Assembly: GCA_028671895.1 (NCBI GenBank)
Contig: CM053794.1
Location: forward strand, 40,874,501-40,938,500
Direction of reading: 5' to 3'
Origin: Oenanthe sinensis
Lineage: Eukaryota > Streptophyta > Magnoliopsida > Apiales > Apiaceae
Length of the DNA: 64,000 nt
The notes under the pieces are model-generated. The model was not told the DNA's origin and searched no databases. It was given only the letters and a program-made list of their open reading frames with translations. Shown here piece by piece: positions 1 through 10,684 of this stretch (positions within the stretch are counted from its first letter, which is position 1; each line of letters starts with the position of its first letter). The position numbers and the translations under genes were made by a program.

Positions 1-3000
1 ATTAAACATATTGTATATTAATATAAAGCTACGTACAAAAAGTTCAGTATGGACCCTAAAGGCTGAAGTGAATCTGGGATTTGTCCAGATAACCTGTTAA
101 AGCTCAAATCTCTGCCAAAAAAAATAATTGACAACAAGAAAGTATAAATATCCACAATAACATAATTAATATTTTGTAACTGACTTTATGCAGCATCCTG
201 CTAGTAGTAATTTACCAAAAAAATGGTTGTCCTTAACATGATGCTGGTGGAGCACTTTAAACAATATTGTCCACTTACTAAATTACTAAATACCTTAATT
301 TTATTTTATTTTGAATGCAAATCAGCTTCATTAAAAAGAGCAATTGCTAAGCAAAATATCTGAAAATCAGGGGGAATAGATTCCACCATGATTAAACGAT
401 CAGCCATAGTTCGAGATTGTCTGGCAAGGAGATGCACAGCTTGATCAGCAGATCATTTAACCAAGTGTAATGACATGTTACTAAAAGAACCTACCAGTTT
501 ACAGTCCTTAAGAAACTTGATCTGGAAAACTTATAATGTCCTTAAGAATCAGCACTGAATAGAATAGAAATAAAATTGACCAAATTCTATATTAAATGAA
601 CAGCTGTGAAAATGAATGTACAAGGTATTTAAACTTTTCATGTCTGCAAGAAATGCTGGAAGTGAATCTGTAATCAAGCAATTCCTCAGTATCCTACATG
701 GCAAAATTGGAAAATAGATTGTTGCATCAGCAGAAGCATTAATTAAAGGCATAATGCATTGGTAGACATAATAAACACCAATGATCAACTCACAGGTATG
801 TCATATTTGTCATGCCTCCCAAATCGGGGAAACTTGAAACAGATCCATTCAAATCAGATATCCTCCTGCACACAATAATCACAGCAAATGACTTGATGGG
901 TTCAGTTTTACAGGTGTATTTACTAGTAATGATCAAAAGTCTTTCAGATTGTGCTTACAACTGTTGTAGATTTTTCAGAAAAGAGATACTAGAAGGAATG
1001 GGACCCTCCATAGAAGTACCTTGCAGATCCCTACAACATATTTACAGAAACTTATCAGAAAGGTAATATGTAATTATGAGTGGTTGACTGTGTTAAATCC
1101 ATGTAGAAAACACCTGAAATTAGTAAGTACTGTATAAAATAGATTAAAAAATACTCACAATATAGTCATCTTTGTCCAGTTTCCTATAAAATCGGGTATT
1201 TTTCCGGACAAGCTGCTCCCATCTATCCTACTGTAACCAACAGATACTTTTCAGACATCACTAAACATATATTTGGTAAAAAAACAGTATTAACCATGGC
1301 TTACAAGTCTGATAAATTCTTTAGAGCACTGAATGACTCCGGTATCCTTCCCGTGAAGTTGTTAGATGAAAGAAGGCTGCATTGAAGTGTGTACAGAAAG
1401 ACAAGATTTATTAAAATCCTAGATTTTTCTTAAAATGAAAAGACACATTTAAGATAGATATGAGTCGCATCAAGCTCAGATGAAACAACAATGAGAAACA
1501 AAAAGCAGTAAATAAATTAGTAAATTGCAATACTGAAGGCAATCTTGGATAGAAGATAAGTTTTGATCACTGAGTTTGTCTTCCAGCATTAATTTTTAAG
1601 TGTTAACTGAACAGCTACAGTCCTTTGGCATTCACTCGGAGTCTCAGACAGTACTCTTATCATTTCCTTCATCAAACCTATAATTCTGCAAACCTAAACT
1701 TTTGGAAACTTAATACTGAGTCTCTAGTAGGGAGAAAATTGTATGATCATTTCAAATTATCATGATCAGCTTTCAAATAGCAAGGTTTCTTCCGTGTATA
1801 ACACATGAACTCTTAACATCCCCAGCGGTAACTACTAACTGATGCAATAATGTCATCCATTTCATTTTTTAGGTTCAAATTGCCATATCGTTGAAGTTTC
1901 CAACTGACATTATGATTTCAGCCTTAAGATTAAAACCTTGAATCAGGAAACAGGGCATCTATGTCGCAGGCTCTTATGAGCAACTTCACTGTGGTAAATT
2001 TTTAGCCTAGCAATTGACCATAATGTAGAAAATGAAGTGGCATTGTTAAGTTACTGGTCATCCTAAAACCATGAGGTGTCAGGAAGAAGGCTTAATTGGA
2101 TTATATATTATCTTTACAGAAGTGCAGGTAGAAACGGTGGAAAAGACTTGTAACCGAGATTAGAAGTAAAGCTTACAGTCTCCTCAAACTCTTCAATCTT
2201 CCAAGCTCTGGAGGAAGAGGTCCTCCCATCTGATTATCTTCTATGGTCCTGGAATATTTTTTAGAAACTAAGTCGGTAATGTTTCAGCCAGCAGCATAGT
2301 AAAATGAAATGTAATTATTTATCTACTCACAGCTCCTCCAGTGTACTAATATTAGCTATTTCCCGGGGAATCAAACCACTGAGACGGTTATCCGTGAGGC
2401 CTCTGTAGTATAATCGACAATTTACAAACACTTGAGCAACTTACAGAATCAACATCCTGAAGGCATTCAAGCAAATCTATAGCCCTGACCCAAAGTAAAA
2501 GCACTTACAGAATTTTGAGAGGAAGCTGACCAAAAGTAATGGGGATGGTTCCATTTATATAGTTTTGAGTCAAATCTCTGTAAGTGAAACAGTTTAAATA
2601 TAAAATATAATTTTCCAGAATACTTTGGACAAACAATACTATGCCCGAATATATTATTTCTTACAATTCCTGCAGGAAGGCAAGTTTTGAAAATTCTGAA
2701 GGTAGTTGTCCAGTCAAATTTAGGGCCTTGAGCCAGCTGCGATGTGAATACAGTACATCAAAGACAGAGTTACGGAGACATACTTATAATATTTTGCTAG
2801 GGTACAATTACAAGCATGTCGAGATAAAATTAAGCAAAGTGCAGCATAAGAAGAACATACATATTGGTGACATGGCAAACAGTGTTGTTACTGAATGTGC
2901 AATTGCATGTCACATTGCTATTTTTTAGAGGAAAGACACCTCTAAAATCTCCATCTTCACCACAAGAATTCCTTTTGACATTCCAATGGTTAATTTTCAG

Positions 3001-3827
3001 CTTCGTTGCTATTGCCTCAAGAGTTTGTACTGTAAGCACAAAATTAAGTTATATTTCTTTCAGATCATTTGAACATTATAGCAGTACTTTGTTTGTGTGC
3101 ATGTTGATGGATCAAATAAGAAATTCTAAACATAATCTATCATATTGTTTTTTATTATCGATTTGCATGTCCCTTTCATGGTTCAATGTTCATCGATATA
3201 TAGTTGCTGTTATATATCTTAATTTCATTGGATTGATATCATAGTTTTTTTGTCAGGGATTGATATCATAGTTTATTATATGTAAACTGAAAAAATCATC
3301 GCTGTTTTTAAAAATTTTAAAAAAAGAAAAAGAAAAGTCAGGACACTTGCGTTAGTTAGAAGGTGCACTTGCGTTATATATAATAGTAAAAGGTACAAAT
3401 AATGCATGCAAGTAGACCATAAAACATGCAAGTTCAATTAATCAGTGAAGAGCCCATCAATCCAATCATCACTGGCACAAAAATACAAAACGCTAGGCGA
3501 AGATATTGAAATTTAGTGTGCTCATCTAACTCCTTGCTTTACACTTTATTCAAGTAAATTCATTGAATCATCATATCTAAACTATAATCGTACGGTAATA
3601 AATAAAGAGATGGTAAATGAATAGTGACACACACACACGGCACACACACACACATAGATTATAGACTACTAACCTTCTTCAGGGGGCAAAAGCTTGGCAA
3701 CACATCCCAAGTGATGCATGTAAAATAAATTAAGAAGAAGACATGCATATATAAAGGATGATTGGGTTGTCAACCTAATTTTAGTACCAACAGTAGTACT
3801 GTGGAGATGCAGATACTGCTGCCCCAT
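1..3827 (-). CDS. LRR-VIII-2 receptor-like kinase, N-terminal part (runs off left edge)
   Basis: Twelve exons of a membrane receptor kinase ectodomain, read on the minus strand: 3674-3827, 2861-3029, 2665-2736, 2509-2577, 2331-2402, 2177-2248, 1305-1376, 1159-1230, 959-1030, 794-865, 622-693, 37-111. Phases join without breaks (about 347 residues). The ATG at 3825-3827 gives a hydrophobic stretch (FIYACLLLNLF) as signal peptide, followed by LLPPEEVQTLEAIATKLK and a Cys-rich N-cap (NSCGEDGDF...CNCTF...CHV). Each following exon of 69-75 bp holds one LRR, for example RIDGSSLSGKIPDFIGNW, DLQGTSMEGPIPSSIS and RISDLNGSVSSFPDLGG. These phrases are typical of the family of Arabidopsis At1g53430/At1g07650/LIK1. 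The malectin-like domain, membrane segment and kinase must lie left of the window. The long intron 1377-2176 breaks the regular spacing. An upstream in-frame start cannot be excluded; the family call is firm. Confidence 0.88.
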
Positions 3828-4073
3828 CAACTTAACTTGCAATTCGTTTCAAGTTGTGATTTACTAATACTATATGATCGATAATCGTATTTCTCATTCA
3901 CAAGCCTCGATCTTTATCCTGCTTGTGTGTGTATTATACAATGTTTATGTTGGAGTATGTTTACAGAAGGATCATATAATACTCTATAACAGGGAGAGGA
4001 AGAGATCGAGAGAGAAGTGAGGAGAAGAATAAAGCTGGTGTGTATATAGTAGCCACCAGCGAGTACCTAGTGG

Positions 4074-4085
4074 TATATATAATAA
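4074..4085 (-). promoter_or_regulatory. Candidate TATA box of the LRR-VIII-2 gene
   Basis: On the minus strand TATTATATATAC lies about 250 bp upstream of the chosen ATG. Downstream of it, at about 3985-4030, is a CT-rich stretch (CTCACTTCTCTCTCGATCTC) typical of plant 5' UTRs. A second TATA-like site (CTATATACAC) is at about 4040-4050. Position and composition only; no transcript evidence. Confidence 0.35.
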
Positions 4086-4557
4086 TACTCCTGTTTTTAA
4101 TTATCTTTCAACTTTTTGTCCACATGTTCAACTTGCTTTTTTTTTCTTTTGCTAAAAATCATAATTCAACCTGCTTTGATTAGGGGGTTAAAGAAAAAAA
4201 ATTAAAATTCTTTTTATAAATAAAAATATATAATTCATATAAAATGTTTAAAAATATCCTTTTAATTACTTGATCAAAATACATTTAAATATGTGCAAAA
4301 ATTCAGACGATAAACGGAAAGAATCCTATAATAATAGAGTACGTTAGAGGTACCAAAATGGATTTCAAAATTGTTCTCGAATTACAAGTGGCTTAATTTT
4401 ATTGGTGAGGCGCATATTAATACATGCGGGATCCATATTATTTATGAGTTAATGATCAATAATAAATTGACAACTCATCATTTCATAAATTTTTTGGGAA
4501 TAAATTGGAACATCTAGCATTATTCATAATAATAATCAAAAGAATGGTTGCTTTAAC
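4086..4557. other. Intergenic, no gene seen
   Basis: AT-rich spacer upstream of the LRR-VIII-2 gene. Short ORFs only, with no recognisable motifs. Confidence 0.6.
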
Positions 4558-5170
4558 TAGGGTTGTACACAGTTTGGCCAACCCGACCAATCCAATTCAA
4601 ACCGATCATTTTTCGGCAGATCTAAACTAACATTTTCTAACCTGATATATAGTTGGATTGAAAAAATGTCAAATCTGATTTTAATAGGTTGGATATGGGT
4701 TTTGATTTTTAAAATCCAATCCGATCCGATTAAAAATAAAATAATTAATAAATAATCCAAATGTCCAAGAATATCAGCATAATTGAAGTTTAGTGATTGA
4801 TTCATCTATTTTATGATACCGTTCAAATTTAAAGACTATGTCTACTGTTTAATCAGTTTCTTTTGATGTGTTGAAATTTAGATATTTAAGACATATGTTA
4901 TTTGTGTTGCATGAATGATTGTAATATTTTGTTAAATTATCCCCACTTTGTTTGAACTTTCATTTTTAATTTTAATTTTTTTGATAAAAAATTTATTTAT
5001 ATATCTATTAACCCGATCAATCCGATTCAAACTGAAATAAATTAAATGAGTTGATTTACAAATTCTATTTTTATGAATTGAATTGAGAATTTACAAATCC
5101 AATTAAATTGGTTGTAAATTCTCAATTCAATCGTTAAAATCGATCAAACCACCTCATCCGATCCACCCCT
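4558..5170. mobile_element. Non-autonomous DNA transposon, family X, copy 1 (about 610 bp)
   Basis: Starts with GGTTGTACACAGTTTGGCCA and ends near CCACCTCATCCGATCCACCCC; the reverse complement of the end (GGGGTGGATCGGATG...GTGGTTTGATC) loosely resembles the start, as expected for degenerate terminal inverted repeats. A second copy lies in opposite orientation at about 42243-42807 and aligns along the whole length, with many shared phrases (for example TTAATAAATAAT, TTTTGATTTTTAAAATC and GATTGATTCATCTAT). No coding capacity. The terminal GGGGTGT-like motif suggests a hAT-type MITE, which is inference. Confidence 0.7.
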
Positions 5171-7840
5171 CCCTTTAACTGTCTATTGCTCGGCATTTTC
5201 GTTTTCTGCAGTCCGACACGAGGAAAACAGTCGCAACATCATATTTTGCCTTTTATGGAAGAATATCCATCACGAGTTTTTTCCTATGATGCTTTAAAAT
5301 TTACCCAAATTGTTCCTTTTATGGAAGTGTAATTTGCCCAAATTGTTACCGGTTGAAACACAAGTAGCGTTGAACAAATAAATAGTCATATGTTTGTTTG
5401 TATAAATTCAAATTTATTTAATTTTATGATGTATTTAAAACAGAGTATATGTATACTAAACTTTAAGATTAAATATGTAAACTTAACTGATATCTTATCT
5501 AAACAGATTTATTTCCAAAACAATTAGCTTTAAAAAAATCAAAGATACAAATATTAATAAAAGTACCTAAGCGTTTATATGACAATTTTTTTTATCTCTG
5601 TGTGGGATTTGCCTTAAAATTCCTTTGGTGTGACATTTGATTCCATTTATTTGAGCAGAGCAACACTTTTAACCCCCCCCCCCCCCCCCCCCCTAGTTAA
5701 CATAAAATTGGTTCCTTTGGACTAAAAACTAAACCGTCATATATTTGTTTTTGAGATTCTCTTAAAAATTATACTAATATAATTTATTGTAATTAGTTAT
5801 ATGGAAGATAATTGCTTTTTTTTTATATGGGACTTAAATTATTACCTTCGACTATCATTTGATTTCTTAGGGCCCGTTTGAGATTATTGTTGAAAACTGT
5901 TGTGTTGCGAGAAAAATTGCTGCTGAAAAAAGTGTTGTTAGACAAATCAGATAACTGTTTGGTAATTTTTGTATTTGTATATATTTTGATATATAATATA
6001 TATAAATAATATTTTTTGGAAGGTTTAATAATGAAATTTGTTGTTACTTCCTGTAAAAGTTGCAAAACAGTTTTTTTCAAAAGCGCGGAGATATGCTTTC
6101 TCTAAATGGATCACGGGCACCCATTTTTGGCATAATTTTTGACTTCGTATCCCTCATAAATTATGAGAATATTGTGGATAGCAGGGAGTAGAACCTTAGA
6201 CCCATGCCGACTAGAGTTCTAATACCATATTGAGAAATCAACTCATCTAAAATCTTAAAGTGTTAAAAAAGAGTCTCAAATGGATCTTGTACTATTCTTT
6301 AACAATAGTAACTTTTGAATTTTATCAAATACCCTCCAGATTTTTAGTAAAAAGATGATGTAACTGCAATACCAGACGTAACTCTGTTTCAATCACAATT
6401 TGCTCTTCTTCGTTTGCAAGTTGCTTTTAACAACAATGGGAAAATAACTAAATACAGTATATAAAACAAAAGGATAAGTTTCTTATTAATTTATTACTGT
6501 AATAAGTAAAAAGTCAATGCAAAAATGAGTATGAAATAGTTACAACAGCTGCCGCACCTTGACCAGGACAAAACTATGAAGTCTTCTTATCCGAGTGAAT
6601 CTTACTTTTATTTTATCATATTTATTATTATTATTTTGGTTAAGTTAGAGTGTAAGACCGTAAATACGCGTAAGCTAGTTACTAACTTATTACCGTCTCT
6701 ATTTATTCACGGTGATTCTAGCTTGGGTAGATAGGAATGACAAATGAAGTGGTTGGTGAAAGTCTTAAACTAGTTAGCTGAATTGGCTGTGTCAAGTCAA
6801 AACAAGGCACGTGGTTCTTTTACTCGGGGAATTTGCAGTTTGAAGCAACGAGATGTTAATCTCGTGGTTTGGTGTAGTTTCGTATTTTTGTGTATTTATA
6901 ATTAAAATTGAAAACGATTCATTTTGGATTCTTGTTTAACCGATTCAAATACGAAATAAAATATCTCGTGTTTATATAAAATGAAAAGTACAGGAAATTT
7001 GTGTATATTTTTTGTTTACATGAAACGACCGAAATAATACAAAATGATTATATTCGAATACACAAGATATACACAAAATACTAATAAATACATAAAATGA
7101 GTGAATTGTTATATATTACGTATATAATATATATTATGGTATATAACAAATAAAATTTATATATTAATGTTTCATGTAATTTTGTATACTCAAAATGAAA
7201 CTCATATCTGATATTAAATTTATTGTGCAATTTTGTGTTCGTATACTTTTGTATTTCATGTATCGAAAATCAAAACTCATGTCTGATTTTTTTTTTAATG
7301 TTCACATGTCATGCGTCAAATTATCAGATTTATGCACAATAATAGTGTCGTACGTGGTGAGTTTTAGATAAAAGTAAATTCTCTCACCCTCCTATTTTTC
7401 TCATATTTCGTTAAAATACTCTCAAACTTTATTTTTTATATCATGCTCGAATCTGTTATTGTTGGCACTTTTTGGTCGAGCTTCGTACACTGAAGTTATT
7501 AACTTCAACATTATTTAATTATGGTCAAAAAAATGAATTATGTATTCTGAAATTCCTTTCCACACATGGTAAACAAAGTACATTTCACACTTCACACCAA
7601 TACAGCATCATCTCATCTCCAAGTTGGCGCCATACGTGTACAGGTGGATGTCACGCTTAGGCTTAGCCGCGTAGGTAATGGCGGCTTTATTAATATAATG
7701 TTCAATTTTGATTTTATTTGAGAGTAATGATGTAGGTACAAAATTATTACTCAAATTTAAGTTCTAAACGAGTAAGTCACATGACATTAATAATGTGTCA
7801 TTATAAAATATTTTAATTAGTGAGATTTATAAGAAGGTAG
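5171..7840. other. Intergenic with low-complexity and MITE-like debris
   Basis: No gene recognised. It holds a 21-base C homopolymer at 5673-5693. At about 5868-6105 there is a possible MITE starting AGGGCCCGTTTGAGA, a start common in plant hAT MITEs, but no matching right end was found. Between 6890 and 7300 the phrases TTTTGTATTTCATGTATCG and TTGTGTATTTAT recur in degenerate form. Nothing has coding character. Confidence 0.5.
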
Positions 7841-7844
7841 GGAT

Positions 7845-8210
7845 TAAAGTCAATTAAGAGTATGTTTACCTAAACTTAAAATTATGACTTATTAATTAAA
7901 GTGGCTTGACGTGATAAACCGAAAATTTAAAATGCATGTTTGGGTACTTTTGTATTATGAGTGATTTATAAATTTGTAAACATATAATAATAAAAATAAA
8001 AATGACTTATGAGTAATTTATAACATATGGATAGCTTTTATCAAAATAGGAAAAAAAATAAGTCACCGAAAAAAGTACATAATACTTATTTCTGGTTTTA
8101 AGCCGTTTTCTGACTTATTTCTGACTTTAAATCAGTTTCTGGTTTATTACACAAACGGACATTTTTCGGTTTAAAATCAGAAATAGCTTTAAGCCAAACA
8201 GTCTCTAAAA
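7845..8210. mobile_element. MITE family Y, copy 1
   Basis: This stretch aligns over its whole length, in the same orientation, with 49755-50090. Shared phrases include AAAGTGGCTT(G/A)ACGTGATAAA, TGACTTATGAGTAATTTAT and AAGTCACCGAAAAA. The right part ends with GCCAAACA-type sequence, as in many plant hAT MITEs (reverse complement TGTTTGGC). Non-coding. Ends approximate. Confidence 0.65.
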
Positions 8211-10684
8211 CACCATATGAATAAACACCATGACTAAGGTATACTCCCAGAACTCAGAACTGCTGTAAGTTTTAATGGTAACTATGTGATGTAGTAAGAG
8301 TTTGTAAATCAATTTAATGCCAATAAGTTTGGTTACTGTTGATTGATTGAATGTAGTTAGTATTTTTGGGTGAATCTTTGTATTTTGAGTTCTTTTGTAT
8401 AAATTCGCATACGGGAACATACATTTATTATCGGACCCAGAGGTTATTTGAACTGTTCAATTTCAAAAATAAATATTGTAGTAACGTGTGAGTGTGTGTG
8501 CGCGCAGATATATGTGTGTTATTGTTCCAGGGTTTTTTTTAAGTGTGTGTTTTGATCCATAGTTGGTAATAAAAAAAAATTGAATTTTTTTTTGTTGCTT
8601 GATTTCGTGATTATTGTATCATTAATATTTTTGGTTACGTTATTTTGATTTCATGATTAATGCATTATTAAATATTAATTGATATCATTATTGTGTTGCT
8701 TATTATATCTTGAAATATAGATTTTAGGGTTAGTGATTTTGGATTTTTAATTTATTGTTTTGTTTTCATCTTTCATTACTGGTCAACCATTGTTCTTTTT
8801 ATTCTTTTAAATAACACTAATTTTGGTTTTGATTTTTTATACACACAATATGCATTTGTTGAAATTACGGATTTGGAGGTATGCCTAGTTTAAATGCATT
8901 TAGTGATCATTTTATATAGTACTTGATTATTTTTGCTCTCCAAGTTATTCGAAGTTGATTATGAGGAGTTTCTATTTGATTTAATTATATCAGAACATAA
9001 ATTATTACTGTCTGAGTTAAGAAATGTTTAGAATATTACTTTAATCTTTTTAGATTCAAATTTCATGAACTAAATGATACTTGTATGCAATATATTTTGG
9101 TCTAATATGAAGACTTCTTTTTATTCAAAATAATAAAAGCGACGAATCAATATTAAAATTTAAATGATCAGAATTGTATATTTCCGAATTCCGCCATAAG
9201 AAATTGGAGCTAAGCCAACCATCGACGGACTTGTGAGTATGTTACCTTAAATTTAGATATAATTTAGTTTAGAGTAAAGTGCATACTTGTATTTTAGTTG
9301 ATATATTATTTGTAATATTATATTTTAAAAATTATTACTTATAATATTAAAGTTTATAGTTTATCTATTTTAATTAATTTGTGACATTTTTTTCAATTTA
9401 TATTTTAGTCATTATATTTATATTGTATATGTTTATTTTAATCTAAATAAATAATTGTTGAAATGTATAAAAATGTAAATTCTAGTATTATAAATAATAA
9501 CTCTAAAAATATAATATTATAAATAATATACACAGATACACTAATTTACTCTTTAGTTTATTAAATTAGGAACTCATAAACATAACATACAACTATAAAC
9601 TTAAATAAAAAATTGACTGAAAAAACTATAAACTAAAATAAATCAATAAATCAATAAATCATCATAACTGCATCTTTATCCAATTTTGTAGGAATGGGCC
9701 ATGTACTAACACAAGATCGAATTTGTAAACACACTACTACACTAGTATATATAGGTTATTAACGATCCATAAATATTAGCTCACGACACTTGTATAGGAT
9801 TATAAAATTAGTTAATATTTGTACATTTTATATTGATATATTAAGCGTTTTGACAATAAATATGCAATATTATTATTTAGCAAAAAGATAAATAAAAATA
9901 ATGAATTTATAAACCGTAATATATAATTTAATTTTATAACGAACTTTTTAAACTTTCAAGCATATAAAAAGTCAAAGAAACCAATGTTCACAAGCATCCC
10001 CTTATTTGTGTTTTTAATTATTTTCAGTCAATATTGTGAACTGACAGCTACCTCACCATAACAAACAGGTACGCAGCTTTTAAGACAATTGACATGTTTG
10101 GCCTGCCTTAAAATAAGTTCTTTTGAATTTATTTTCGGGTAAAAATTTCATATTTTGATAAATATTTTTATACAAGTATTTAATGTATATTTGAGATTCT
10201 ATAAGTTGCAAAAAAAAGTTAACTTTTTTCAGAAAAAAGTTAGGAATCTCTAATTTTGTCTTAAAATAAGTTGATTTATTCTGAAAAAAAGTTTCCCCAA
10301 ACACCCCAACGTAATCACCGACTTATATTGTCTTCTTCTTCTACTTTGACTTTTTGAACTGGGCCCACTTTCATTACTCATTTTGTACTTCAAAATCTGC
10401 TTAAGCTCTTCATGGTGGGTCGTTCTTGATTTCATGGTATACACATATAAATACATACATATATTTTTTCTGTTTTGACCTTTGTTCTATTGGTTGATCC
10501 TTTATATAAGTTCTTGAATTACGAGTATGTCTCATTTGTTTGTATAATTGTATTTCATGATATATTAATCTTGACTCATGAAATGGTGTATGAATTATGA
10601 TAATCTTGTCAAAGTGTAACATTAAATTTCTTTGCTGAATATATAATTTGAGCCTGTTTTGTACAATTCACTTAGTTTTGCTTC
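8211..10684. other. Intergenic spacer upstream of the lectin kinase
   Basis: AT-rich, no gene recognised. A (GT)n/(GC)n-rich patch lies at about 8485-8520. A MITE-like stretch at about 10085-10310 ends in TTTCCCCAAACACCCC. The right end must hold the promoter of the downstream kinase: TATA-like sites are ATATAAATAC near 10445-10455 and ATATATAATT near 10638-10648. Confidence 0.5.

Noticed and set aside
2864..3244. Plus-strand 126-codon ORF
   Set aside because: It is antisense to exon 2 of the LRR-VIII-2 gene and runs into AT-rich intron; its hydrophobic look comes from antisense composition.
5823..6080. Minus-strand 85-codon ORF
   Set aside because: Sits in a MITE-like stretch; low complexity (Asn, Thr, Lys, Ile) and no motif.
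10080..10622. Three minus-strand ORFs upstream of the lectin kinase
   Set aside because: AT-driven, overlapping each other and a MITE-like region; no conserved pattern.
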